Shown here in pieces: positions 10,312-18,687 of a stretch of 64,000 nt of DNA. The first letter of the stretch is position 1, and every line of letters starts with the position of its first letter. Source of the DNA: Rahnella bruchi (GTDB lineage Bacteria; Pseudomonadota; Gammaproteobacteria; Enterobacterales; Enterobacteriaceae); contig NZ_QZWI01000017.1 in the NCBI RefSeq assembly GCF_003614975.1, forward strand, positions 1 through 64,000, read 5' to 3'. The notes beneath the pieces are model-generated. The model made no database searches and was not told where the DNA came from. It worked only from the letters and a program-made list of their open reading frames with translations. Position numbers and translations under genes: made by a program.

Positions 10312-10469
10312 TGCCGCTGTTCCTTATCAACATTCCCGTTATCGCACTAATTTCTACAAACATCTTTTACAAACAGAGTGTTGCATCAGTCTAACGTACC
10401 GCGCAGAGAACGCCAGTCTGGCGGTTTACCCCTTCGCAGGAATGTCTGTTTTTTATACTTACACCATCT

Positions 10470-10485
10470 TTGCATGCGTATGCAA
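10470..10485. promoter_or_regulatory. Candidate LacI-family operator A
   Basis: TTGCATGCGTATGCAA: perfect 6-bp arms TTGCAT/ATGCAA around GCGT, in the gap between the divergent LacI and MFS genes. Confidence 0.5.
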
Positions 10486-10559
10486 CAACCAAAAATCTTT
10501 TTTTCACATTTACAATCTTAACCTTTACAAAACTGAAACCTTTTCGTAACTTCAGTTTT

Positions 10560-10573
10560 TGAATACGTATTCA
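10560..10573. promoter_or_regulatory. Candidate LacI-family operator B
   Basis: TGAATACGTATTCA is a perfect 14-bp palindrome with the central CG typical of LacI/GalR operators. It lies 119 bases before the MFS start codon. Its TACGTA core differs from copy A, so only one of them may be the true site. Confidence 0.5.
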
Positions 10574-10691
10574 TGCAATGCAAACACGCCGTCAATTTTT
10601 ACCGGGGACAGGGAGCAGGAACCAAAGGAATGAACCGGTTAATGCCGTACTTGATTGGTCACAACCCATTAATTTTAAGAGGTTTACCACC

Positions 10692-11942
10692 ATGTTTCGT
10701 GCACTCTTTAGTCGTTCCGAAGTCAGACTTTTTTTTGCTATCAGTGTGTTATTTTTTATCTGTATCCACAGCATCGATGCGTTTCTGGCACCGATGCTGA
10801 TCAGCGAAGGCATGCAGCCGGAGATTGTGGGGATCATCATGGGCGCCAGCGGTCTGGCGACGCTGTTCGTGCGTTTTCCCATAGGCATCCTGTCGGATGT
10901 GGTGAAAAGCCGGAAGATTTTTATCCAGTTCAGCCTGCTGCTGCCGCTGGTCACCTGGCCGATTGCCTATCTGGAACCGAACGCCGTGACGCTGTATCTG
11001 GCGAAAGCCGCTGACGGCTTCACCGCCGCCACCTGGGTGCTATACAACATCCTGTTTATCCGCTATTTCGACCGTAAAGATGCCCCCGCCGCTGTGGCGC
11101 TGCTGGCGCTCGCCGGGCCACTGGGTGTATTTCTGGGCAACTGTATCGGTGGTGCGCTGATCCACTTTATCGACAAAAGCATTGGTTACTTTGTGTCGAG
11201 CGCAGCGGCGTTACTGGCGCTGATCCTCACCACCCGCATTAAAGAGTTTCACGATGCGGCAAGCGCACCGACGCTGCGAGCCTGTATGACCAGTGCGAAA
11301 CGCCAGCTGGGTGATCCCTCAGTGTGGCTAATCGGCCTGCTGGCGACCATTGTCATTCTGGTGCCTTTCGCCACCCGCGATACGCTGACGCCGATTTATG
11401 CGCAACAGCTCGGCGCAAAAGCCGGGATCCTCACCCTGCTCAGCAACATCCATCTGGTTTTCTACGCACTGGCTATCGCGCTGTGCAGCTCGGTGTTCTA
11501 CAAACGGCTCGGGCTGGTGAATACCGCGCTGGTGGGCATTGTCTTGCAGGTGATTTCCAGCATCGGCATCCCCTTCACCGCCAATCTTTATGTGATCTAC
11601 TTCTTGCAGGCGATTGCCGGGTTCTCGTTTGGTATGGCGTTCGCGGTATTTATGTCGCTGAGCGTGGTCAATACCGTTGAGGATGAGCAATCTACGCGCA
11701 TGGGGCTGTTTCAGACCATCTACTCCTGCGGAATGTTTGTCGGCCCGGTCTTAATGGGGCTGATGCTGCAACACATTAATTTATCTTCCGGCTATTACCT
11801 GATTGGTGCCCTGTCCGTGGTGGCCGCCCTGATGACACCGATGGCCGCACGCAGCGTGTATCAGCGGCAGGTAAAGAAACCGGCAGTGCAGAATGAACAC
11901 GCTCATCTGACACCGGCACAGGATTACGTGAAGAAAGCGTAA
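10692..11942 (+). CDS. MFS transporter of the catabolic locus, 416 aa
   Basis: A twelve-helix major facilitator protein of the inner membrane. Loop 2-3 carries [14 protein letters not shown], the variant of the MFS motif A. A long hydrophilic stretch (about 180-210, [19 protein letters not shown]) is the central loop. The ATG at 10692 is preceded by AAGAGG at good spacing; upstream ATGs at 10578 and 10630 have no such site. It is the first gene of the plus-strand operon that continues into the second HpsN-like dehydrogenase, so it most likely imports the unknown substrate. Substrate class cannot be read from sequence. Confidence 0.82.
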   Translation: MFRALFSRSEVRLFFAISVLFFICIHSIDAFLAPMLISEGMQPEIVGIIMGASGLATLFVRFPIGILSDVVKSRKIFIQFSLLLPLVTWPIAYLEPNAVTLYLAKAADGFTAATWVLYNILFIRYFDRKDAPAAVALLALAGPLGVFLGNCIGGALIHFIDKSIGYFVSSAAALLALILTTRIKEFHDAASAPTLRACMTSAKRQLGDPSVWLIGLLATIVILVPFATRDTLTPIYAQQLGAKAGILTLLSNIHLVFYALAIALCSSVFYKRLGLVNTALVGIVLQVISSIGIPFTANLYVIYFLQAIAGFSFGMAFAVFMSLSVVNTVEDEQSTRMGLFQTIYSCGMFVGPVLMGLMLQHINLSSGYYLIGALSVVAALMTPMAARSVYQRQVKKPAVQNEHAHLTPAQDYVKKA

Positions 11943-12030
11943 ACACCCGGCGTTATTTAATTTTCTAATAATTCAATTCACCTGTTTATTCCGGCGGTGT
12001 CGCCACGTCTTAAACAGGCAAGGAGATCTC

Positions 12031-13362
12031 ATGGCTCAGTATTTAAAAACCAGCAAATCATTATCTGAACGTCAGCAGGCAAACAAAGAAGTCAGCATCA
12101 TTGTCGAAAATATTCTGGCGGATATTGAACAACGCGGTGATCAGGCAGTGCGGGAATTATCCATTAAGTTTGATAATTATGACCGTCAGGATTATCGCCT
12201 GTCTCAGCATGAAATTAATGCCTGTGTAAAACAGTTAACGCGTCAGAATATTAAAGATATCGAGTTCGCACAGGAGCAGGTATTTAATTTCGCCACTCAG
12301 CAACGCGCCTGTTTGTTAGATCTGGAAGTGGAAACCCGTCCTGGCGTTATTCTCGGCCACAAAAATATTCCGATTAATGCCGTCGGCTGCTACGTACCTG
12401 GCGGAAAATATCCCCTGCTCGCCTCGGCGCATATGTCGATTATTACCGCGAATGTCGCGGGGTGTTCGCGCATTATCAGCTGCGCCCCGCCGTTTAACGG
12501 TCAGCCCGCGCCCGCCATTGTGGCTGCGCAGGCAATGGCAGGCGCAACGGAAATCTACGCATTAGGCGGAATTCAGGCGATTGGCGCGATGGCACTCGGA
12601 ACACAAACCCTGCAACCGGTCGATATGCTGGTCGGGCCGGGTAACGCTTTCGTAGCCGAAGCCAAGCGCCAGCTGTTTGGCCGCGTGGGGATCGACCTGT
12701 TCGCAGGCCCGACCGAAACGCTGGTGATTGCCGATGAAACCGTGGACGCCGAAATGTGTGCCACCGATCTGCTCGGGCAGGCTGAACACGGCGTGACCAC
12801 ACCGGCCATTTTACTGACCAATTCCCTGCAACTCGCCCGTGAAACCCTGCGCGAAGTGGAACGTCTGCTGACGCAACTGCCAACGGCGGACATCGCACGT
12901 CAGTCGTGGCGCGATTACGGCGAAGTGATTGTCTGCGACAGCTACGAAGAAATGCTTCAGGAAGCGGATCGCATTGCCTCGGAACACGTTCAGGTGATGA
13001 CGGACCGGGATGACTGGTTCCTTGCCAACATGACCAACTACGGCGCGCTGTTCCTCGGTCCGCGCACCAACGTCGCTTACGGCGACAAAGTGATCGGCAC
13101 CAACCACACACTGCCTACGCAGAAAGCCGCACGTTATACCGGCGGTCTGTGGGTCGGTAAATTCATGAAAACCTGCACCTGGCAGAAAGTGGTAAGCGAT
13201 GAAGCCTCAACGGAAATCGGCAGTTATTGCTCGCGCCTTTGCCAGTTAGAAGGATTTTCCGGCCATGCGGAACAGGCCAACATTCGCGTGCGCCGTTACG
13301 GAAATCAGGAAGTGCCTTACGCCGGTTCGGTGCCTGCGGAAGATCTGGGAAAAGCGTCGTGA
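12031..13362 (+). CDS. HpsN/histidinol-dehydrogenase-like dehydrogenase 2, 443 aa
   Basis: A second member of the same dehydrogenase family as the 5627 gene, only moderately similar to it. The zinc and catalytic residues are complete: Gln250 and His253 (GQAEHG), Glu318-His319 (ASEHVQ), Asp352 (GDKVIGTNH), His412 (FSGHAEQ). The segment [20 protein letters not shown] is characteristic of the HpsN branch as I know it. AGGAG precedes the ATG. The stop overlaps the SDR start (TGATG), so the two are co-translated. Retention of both complete active sites in one locus argues for two different alcohol oxidations, or a hetero-oligomer, rather than redundancy. Confidence 0.85.
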   Translation: MAQYLKTSKSLSERQQANKEVSIIVENILADIEQRGDQAVRELSIKFDNYDRQDYRLSQHEINACVKQLTRQNIKDIEFAQEQVFNFATQQRACLLDLEVETRPGVILGHKNIPINAVGCYVPGGKYPLLASAHMSIITANVAGCSRIISCAPPFNGQPAPAIVAAQAMAGATEIYALGGIQAIGAMALGTQTLQPVDMLVGPGNAFVAEAKRQLFGRVGIDLFAGPTETLVIADETVDAEMCATDLLGQAEHGVTTPAILLTNSLQLARETLREVERLLTQLPTADIARQSWRDYGEVIVCDSYEEMLQEADRIASEHVQVMTDRDDWFLANMTNYGALFLGPRTNVAYGDKVIGTNHTLPTQKAARYTGGLWVGKFMKTCTWQKVVSDEASTEIGSYCSRLCQLEGFSGHAEQANIRVRRYGNQEVPYAGSVPAEDLGKAS

Positions 13363-14129
13363 TGGCTGCTCTTCCCCGCTCGCCGGATTTTCGCCTCGAC
13401 AACCGCCGCGCGCTGGTGACGGGCGGCTCCAGAGGCATCGGTTTCGCTGCAGCGGTGGCGCTCGCCCGCGCAGGTGCAGAGGTGTGGATCATCGCACGCC
13501 AGGCGGCGCCGCTGCGGGAAGCGGCTGAACTGGCCGCCACCGGCGGGCTGATGCTGCACACCGTGACGCTGGATATCACCGACACCGCGCAGGTTACGGA
13601 CACCCTGAGCGGACTTCCTGACTTCGACATTCTGGTGAACAGCGCCGGACTGGCGCGTCATCAGCCGTTTCTGGAAGTCAGCGAGGAAAATTATGATGCC
13701 GTGATGGCGCTCAACCTGCGGGCGACGTTTTTCCTGAGTCAGCAGGTCACACGCCGGATGAAACTGCAAGAAATTGCCGGTTCAGTCATTCATATTTCCT
13801 CGCAGATGGGGCATGTCGGCGGCCCGGATCGCAGCGTGTATTGCGCGTCTAAATTTGCATTGGAAGGCTTAACCAAAACGATGGCGCTGGAACTTGGCGA
13901 GGCCGGTATCCGCGTCAATACGCTTTGCCCCACTTTTATAGAGACCGAACTCTCGCGGGAAAATCTCGCCTCACCCGCGTTCAGCCGTTATGTGCTGGAC
14001 AACATCAAACTCAAACGTCTCGGCACGCTGGAAGATGTGATGGGGCCGGTGGTGTTTCTGGCGTCAACCGCATCTGCGCTGATCACCGGCGCGTCGCTGA
14101 TGGTAGACGGAGGATGGACCGCCACATGA
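13362..14129 (+). CDS. Short-chain dehydrogenase/reductase, 255 aa
   Basis: A classical SDR: cofactor motif TGGSRGIG (residues 20-27), NSAG (93-96), catalytic Ser146/147 in HISSQMG and Tyr160-x-x-x-Lys164 in YCASK, and the C-terminal GASLMVDGGW. An Arg after the second strand (IIARQ) suggests NADP(H), though this is not firm. The ATG at 13362 overlaps the dehydrogenase stop; the longer open frame upstream lies within that gene. It probably oxidises or reduces a secondary hydroxyl of the pathway intermediate. Cytoplasmic. Confidence 0.87.
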   Translation: MAALPRSPDFRLDNRRALVTGGSRGIGFAAAVALARAGAEVWIIARQAAPLREAAELAATGGLMLHTVTLDITDTAQVTDTLSGLPDFDILVNSAGLARHQPFLEVSEENYDAVMALNLRATFFLSQQVTRRMKLQEIAGSVIHISSQMGHVGGPDRSVYCASKFALEGLTKTMALELGEAGIRVNTLCPTFIETELSRENLASPAFSRYVLDNIKLKRLGTLEDVMGPVVFLASTASALITGASLMVDGGWTAT

Positions 14130-14884
14130 CCTCACTCATCAGTCCTTTTCCTTTGCTGGATAACCATCAGGTTCCGCTGGTGTTACTGGGCGGAACCTTA
14201 TGTAACGCACGTCTCTGGCAACCGGTGATCGAACATCTCAATGTCAGCAGCGTGCAGACCATCACGGTCAGCGGTGCGGATTCGGCGAAGGCGCTTTCAC
14301 AACAGCTTCTGGCTGTGTTGCCGCCGCGCTTTTATCTGGCGGGATTTTCTCTCGGTGCCATCGTGGCACTTGAGATGTTGGCGCAGGCTCCGGAACGGCT
14401 CGCCGGACTGGCACTGTTATCGGTGAATCCGCTTTGCGATGCGCCCGCCAATGCTGCTGGCCGCCGGAATGCTGTTCAGGAAGCCGCACTTTCCGGTGTC
14501 GGTTCCTGGCTGAGTGCCACCCTTTGGCCGCGTTATGTCGCGCCCGACCGGCTGGAAGACTCGGCCTTACATCACACCATTGTGCAGATGGCGCAGGAAT
14601 GCGGCACTGAGACCTTTGCCTGTCAGACAGAGATTGCCATTACCCGCGCCGATCACCGTGCGGCACTTTCGGCGTTTACCGCGCCGGTGCTGGTGATAGG
14701 CGGCGCTCACGATGTGATTTGTACCGCCGGACATCATCAGGCGGCAGTGTCCGCCGCTCCCCGCGCCCGCGGGTTAACCCTTCCCGACAGCGGGCATTTT
14801 CTGCCTTTAGAATCTCCGCAGGCGGTCGCCACCGCACTGCGCAACTGGATACAGGAGTCTTACCATGCGCAAAAATCCGCTTAA
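14126..14884 (+). CDS. Alpha/beta hydrolase, 252 aa
   Basis: A cytoplasmic alpha/beta hydrolase. The nucleophile elbow is GFSLG with Ser75, the acid is in VIGGAHDVICT and the His in PDSGHFLPLESP; an oxyanion-type LLGGTLCNARLW lies near the N-terminus. It starts with an ATGA overlap on the SDR stop and its end overlaps the aldolase start by 20 bases, so it is an integral part of the operon. Cleavage of an ester, lactone or C-C bond in the pathway is likely, but the sequence does not say which. Confidence 0.82.
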   Translation: MTSLISPFPLLDNHQVPLVLLGGTLCNARLWQPVIEHLNVSSVQTITVSGADSAKALSQQLLAVLPPRFYLAGFSLGAIVALEMLAQAPERLAGLALLSVNPLCDAPANAAGRRNAVQEAALSGVGSWLSATLWPRYVAPDRLEDSALHHTIVQMAQECGTETFACQTEIAITRADHRAALSAFTAPVLVIGGAHDVICTAGHHQAAVSAAPRARGLTLPDSGHFLPLESPQAVATALRNWIQESYHAQKSA

Positions 14885-15656
14885 AGCGGCGTTCCGCCAG
14901 CAGCAGCCAATCATCAACGGCTGGCTGGCCATTCCCTCCGGCTACAGCGCGGAGATCGCCGGACATCAGGGCTACGATTGTGTCACCGTGGATTTACAAC
15001 ACGGCATGATCGACTTCGCCAGCGCGCTGTCGATGTTGCAGGCCATTTCTGCCACGCCCGCCACGCCGCTGGCACGGGTAGGCAGTAATGAACCGGCGCA
15101 GATCATGCGGCTGCTGGATGCCGGTGCATGGGGGATTATCTGCCCGATGATTTCCACTCCTGAACAGGCGAAACAGTTTGTCGCAGCCTGCCGTTATCCG
15201 CCGCTCGGCAACCGTTCTTTCGGCCCTGCGCGTGCGCTGCTTTATGGCGGGAAGGATTATCCGCAATACGCCAATGAAGAGATCCTGACGCTGGCGATGA
15301 TTGAGACGCGTGAAGGGCTGGAGCATCTGGATGCCATTCTCGATACCGACGGCCTGGATGGCGTTTTCATCGGCCCGAACGATCTCTCTTTAACGCTCAC
15401 CGGGCAGGCCAGCGCGGAATCCCAGCATCCTGAGATGCTGGAGGCCATCGAACGCGTTCTGACCCGCTGTCACGCCAATCAAAAACTCGCCGGGATCTTT
15501 TGCACCTCCGGAGAGGCCGCTGCCACCCGTCTGGCGCAGGGCTTCCATTTCGTGACCCCCGCCAATGACGTCATGCAGCTGGGTCGCGCTGCACGGGAAG
15601 CCATTGCGGCAGCACAGGGTAAAACAGCACCGGTTCGCGGCACATCCGGCTATTAA
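14865..15656 (+). CDS. HpcH/HpaI-family class II aldolase, 263 aa
   Basis: A metal-dependent pyruvate aldolase that splits 4-hydroxy-2-oxo (or 2-keto-3-deoxy) acids into pyruvate or oxaloacetate plus an aldehyde. Seen here: DLQHGMIDF (the usual D-x-E-H-G with Gln in place of Glu), substrate-binding Arg in ARVGSNEP, metal ligands in MIETREGLEHL (Glu) and IGPNDLSLTL (Asp). AGGAG precedes the ATG at 14865. As the only C-C lyase of the locus it probably performs the step that yields central metabolites, so the substrate should become a 2-oxo acid with a hydroxyl two carbons away. Confidence 0.88.
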   Translation: MRKNPLKAAFRQQQPIINGWLAIPSGYSAEIAGHQGYDCVTVDLQHGMIDFASALSMLQAISATPATPLARVGSNEPAQIMRLLDAGAWGIICPMISTPEQAKQFVAACRYPPLGNRSFGPARALLYGGKDYPQYANEEILTLAMIETREGLEHLDAILDTDGLDGVFIGPNDLSLTLTGQASAESQHPEMLEAIERVLTRCHANQKLAGIFCTSGEAAATRLAQGFHFVTPANDVMQLGRAAREAIAAAQGKTAPVRGTSGY

Positions 15657-15679
15657 TCAGAAGATTAAGGAGAAAAGAC

Positions 15680-16846
15680 ATGCAAAACATCACCCTGACA
15701 CAAGAAGAAGCACAACGCCGTCTGGTTCGTCCCGAAGATCGCGTTTCCTGTAGTGTGGCGTTCATCGACTGCAAACTCCCCGGCTCACACCTGAAGCAAA
15801 ATTTTTCCTTCGTCGGCCCCGGCGTCACCCAGTCCGCCTCGCAGGTGGTGAATATCCCTGAAGCGCACGGTTTTAATATTGGTGCGGCGGCGATGCCTAA
15901 AGGCGTGACCAACAATCTGCATCTGCATTTCACTGCCGAAGTGTTTCTGATCCACGAAGGCAGCTGGCGTTTTCGCTGGGGCGCTCAGGGCGAACATGAA
16001 GCCGAATTCAGCGCACCGGCCATTTTGTCGATCCCGACCTGGATTTTCCGCGGCTTTACTAACGTCAGTCCGCAGGAGACCAGCGGACTGGTATTTACCG
16101 TCCTCGGCGGTGACAACACCGGCGGGATTATCTGGCATCCGTCGATTCTGGACGCTGCCAGCGAACACGGCCTGTATCTGAGCCGCGACAATATGCTGAT
16201 TGAAGTCGAAGCGGGCAGCCCGCCACCGGCTAAAGCAGACCTGTTGCCGTCGCTGGCGGCGGAGCATATCGCCGCCCTGCGCGATTATTCCGTTGAGGAG
16301 ATGAGCCGCCGCGCCGTCACCGGCGAACAGCGCGCCTGGTCAAAAAACGCCCTGCTGGATTCGGCTTTGCCCGGCCACGGAGGAGAACTGGCACCGGTAA
16401 TTGGTTACGGCATTTCACAGGACAGAAGCTCTGCCCCGCCGATACTCAATCCGCACGGATTTTCCGTTGAGTGGCTGCGTATTTCGAACCAGCATTGCGT
16501 CGGACGACACCTCTGCCCGGATGTGCAGGTGCTGATGGTATTTAAGGGAACGCTGGAAGTGACCTATAATCGTGATGGCGAAGAAGTAACCATCGTCGCC
16601 GCAGAGGGTTCAGTGGTGTCGGTCCCGGCTAACAGCTGGCGCAGTTATCGTGCTATCGACGGTGAAATGGAAGCCACGCTGACCACCCGCGGGGATCATC
16701 GTAAACGTCTTTACTGGGATGCAGACATCATTGCACGGGCGTCTGAGGAAGATCGTTGTGTGGATCCCGACGGCTATATCGCCATCGCCAGCCTTCTGCC
16801 ATCCACGGCGCGAAGAGCGGGTGATAAAATCGCGCACGCCATCTGA
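15680..16846 (+). CDS. Bicupin protein, gentisate-dioxygenase-like fold, 388 aa
   Basis: Two cupin halves (about residues 60-165 and 255-355). The first keeps a complete metal motif, HLHFTAE with His81, His83 and Glu87. The second, around GRHLCPDVQVLMVFKGTLEV, lacks the H-x-H pair. This one-metal pattern resembles bicupin dioxygenases such as gentisate 1,2-dioxygenase, but a cupin isomerase or an oxidase is equally possible. AAGGAG precedes the ATG. Last gene of the plus-strand operon. Cytoplasmic. Confidence 0.7.
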   Translation: MQNITLTQEEAQRRLVRPEDRVSCSVAFIDCKLPGSHLKQNFSFVGPGVTQSASQVVNIPEAHGFNIGAAAMPKGVTNNLHLHFTAEVFLIHEGSWRFRWGAQGEHEAEFSAPAILSIPTWIFRGFTNVSPQETSGLVFTVLGGDNTGGIIWHPSILDAASEHGLYLSRDNMLIEVEAGSPPPAKADLLPSLAAEHIAALRDYSVEEMSRRAVTGEQRAWSKNALLDSALPGHGGELAPVIGYGISQDRSSAPPILNPHGFSVEWLRISNQHCVGRHLCPDVQVLMVFKGTLEVTYNRDGEEVTIVAAEGSVVSVPANSWRSYRAIDGEMEATLTTRGDHRKRLYWDADIIARASEEDRCVDPDGYIAIASLLPSTARRAGDKIAHAI

Positions 16847-16957
16847 CCTCGTTTCTGCGACCTTCAGCCAAACTTTGCACAGGGTTACCCCCAGATTTTG
16901 TGGATAACCTTGTGCGGTTGGGATAAGTACAAAAGCACTTCTCCTCTTCTTAACTTA

Positions 16958-17446
16958 TCAGCGTCTTAAATGCCGGGTCGGTAATGCCGTGGTGTATTTG
17001 ACCTGACTGAGGGCAAAACTTGAGCGGATGCTGGCGACGCCTTCAATCTGTGTGAGACATTCAGTGATCAGCAGCTGATATTTTTGCAGATTTTCCACCA
17101 CGATCCGCAGCAAAAAGTCTGATTCGCCGGTCATCAGATAACATTCCATCACCTCCGGACGATCGCTGATCGCATCGGTAAAGTGATTCAGCGAGTCTTT
17201 GTCTTGCTGCTTCAGAGACACATGCACAAAAACGTTCACTGCCAGCCCGAGGCTGAGCGGATCAACCAGCATGACTGAGCCGCGCAGCACGCCTTTTTCT
17301 TTCATCTCCGTCACTCTTCGCCAGCAGGGAGATGCAGACAAACCGATACGCTCGGCTAATTCGGCATTGCTGATATCGGCATTCGTCTGCAGCAGATCCA
17401 ATATGTGCAGGCTGGTTTCATCCAGCTCAATGGCATTATCAGGCAA
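16958..17446 (-). CDS. Lrp/AsnC-family regulator, 162 aa
   Basis: N-terminal AsnC helix-turn-helix (LDLLQTNADISNAELAERIG then SASPCWRRV, about residues 16-50) and the C-terminal RAM effector domain (VMECYLMTGESDFLLRIVV). The start is a TTG with GGAG seven bases upstream; no ATG serves as well. It diverges from a DMT exporter gene across a 129-base gap. This arrangement is common for amino-acid exporters controlled by their own Lrp-type sensor, so it probably responds to an amino acid; which one is unknown. Confidence 0.88.
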   Translation of the reverse strand: MPDNAIELDETSLHILDLLQTNADISNAELAERIGLSASPCWRRVTEMKEKGVLRGSVMLVDPLSLGLAVNVFVHVSLKQQDKDSLNHFTDAISDRPEVMECYLMTGESDFLLRIVVENLQKYQLLITECLTQIEGVASIRSSFALSQVKYTTALPTRHLRR

Positions 17447-17575
17447 AATTATTCTCCATAATCATTTTTACAGAACAGATATACCTATAATAATGATTCC
17501 TGCGGGCAATAAGAACAGTTTTTCCGCCATCGGCAAAATAGAATATCCCTCTGATAAAAATAGAGAGTGTTCTGT

Positions 17576-18514
17576 ATGCGCCAGGAAAATAGTTCAGCAA
17601 TCACCTTAAGCTCCGGCCCTTCCTCAATGAAGGGAACTGTGTGCTGGCTTCTGGTGATGGTGGTGTTGTGGGGGCTGAGCTGGCCTGCAACGAAACTGGC
17701 ACTCAATGACGTGCCGCCATTGTGGCTCGGGGCTATCCGGTTCGGAAGCGCCGGTGTTTGCCTGTTTATCTTCGTTGCCTTCAAAAAACAGCTGCGTTTG
17801 CCCGCGAAAAGTGATTTGCCCATTGTGCTGAGCATCGGGGTGTTACAGATGGTGGTGTTCACCGGTCTGGGCATGATTGCTATGCAATATACCGATACCA
17901 GTCATGCGGTTTTACTGGCTTATACGACGCCTTTATGGGGCATCGTCTCTTCCTGGCTGCTGCTGCGCCATACGCCTTCCGCCATACAAATCTGCGCGCT
18001 GGTTATCGGTCTGGCAGGCATCGGTTTGATTTGTTCACCGCTGGAAATGGACTGGTCAAAACCCGGCGTGGTAATGGGATGCGCTTTCCTGATCACAGGT
18101 GCCATCTCCTGGTCGCTGGTGATTGTGCATGTCAGACACCATAAATGGACGGCGACGCCTCTGTCTCTGGCACCGTGGCAGATGTTGATCGCCACGCTGC
18201 CCCTGATTTTTATTGCCCGCCTGATTGACGGTTCCCCGCAGGCCATTCATCTCAGCAAGGGGCTCCTCGGGTTACTCTTTTTCATCGGCCCGATCGCCAC
18301 GTCCGTTTGCTTCGTGATTTCTTCAGAATATGGCCGGCGGATCAGCGTTTTCGCTATGTCCAACTTCACCCTCGGCGTACCGCTTATCGGCGCGCTGGCG
18401 TCGATTGTGTTGCTGGGCACGTCTCTATCGGGCCTGTTTCTCGCCGGTCTGGCGCTAGTTTTCGCCGGGGTATCCATGACCGCATTTTCCTCTGCGAAGC
18501 GCCAGCAGGGATAA
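17576..18514 (+). CDS. EamA/DMT-family exporter, 312 aa
   Basis: An inner-membrane protein with ten predicted helices in two EamA repeats (the first begins WLLVMVVLWGLSWPATKLAL; the second MGCAFLITGAISWSLVIVHV). Family members export amino acids and other metabolites. The ATG at 17576 has GAGAG eight bases upstream; an in-frame GTG at 17567 and ATG at 17627 are alternatives. It is divergent from the Lrp-type regulator, which probably controls it. Confidence 0.85.
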   Translation: MRQENSSAITLSSGPSSMKGTVCWLLVMVVLWGLSWPATKLALNDVPPLWLGAIRFGSAGVCLFIFVAFKKQLRLPAKSDLPIVLSIGVLQMVVFTGLGMIAMQYTDTSHAVLLAYTTPLWGIVSSWLLLRHTPSAIQICALVIGLAGIGLICSPLEMDWSKPGVVMGCAFLITGAISWSLVIVHVRHHKWTATPLSLAPWQMLIATLPLIFIARLIDGSPQAIHLSKGLLGLLFFIGPIATSVCFVISSEYGRRISVFAMSNFTLGVPLIGALASIVLLGTSLSGLFLAGLALVFAGVSMTAFSSAKRQQG

Positions 18515-18527
18515 CGAGGTTTTAATA

Positions 18528-18557
18528 CCGCCACGGAAACGGATACTTCTGTGGCGG
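18528..18557. terminator. Hairpin after the DMT gene
   Basis: CCGCCAC pairs with GTGGCGG across a 16-base loop, 14 bases past the exporter stop. There is no T run, so it may be a processing or Rho-related stem rather than an intrinsic terminator. Confidence 0.4.
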
Positions 18558-18594
18558 CACCTTAAGAATTTTCCATTTCCTGCACTTATGATTA

Positions 18595-18614
18595 TACTGT
18601 ATGCATAACCAGTA
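18595..18614. promoter_or_regulatory. LexA (SOS) box before umuC
   Basis: TACTGTATGCATAACCAGTA matches the LexA consensus (CTGT-N8-ACAG with TA flanks) except C for A in one half. It lies 57 bases before the umuC start, where E. coli umuDC has its box. Confidence 0.85.
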
Positions 18615-18618
18615 TTTT

Positions 18619-18687
18619 ATGGATACAGAAAAGATGTGGAAAATGAACCCTGATAAACGGCAGCCGAACCATGTTTGCCCTCGTTGA
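18619..18687 (+). CDS. Possible 22-aa peptide in the umuC leader
   Basis: A short frame from the ATG at 18619 (MDTEKMWKMNPDKRQPNHVC and two more residues) runs directly downstream of the LexA box and ends 17 bases inside umuC in another frame. It has no clear ribosome site. It could couple translation into umuC, which itself has a poor Shine-Dalgarno, or be chance. It shows no similarity to UmuD. Confidence 0.2.
   Translation: MDTEKMWKMNPDKRQPNHVCPR

Noticed and set aside
12031-13362. True histidinol dehydrogenase (hisD) for either HisD-like gene
   Set aside because: No other his genes are near, the segment RYTGGLWVG is not of HisD form, and both lie among catabolic genes.
5627-16846. The known sulfopropanediol (hpsOPN) or sulfolactate pathway
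   Set aside because: Sulfite-releasing lyases, sulfite exporter and the HpsO/HpsP partners are missing; an HpcH aldolase and NTF2-like proteins do not belong to that route.
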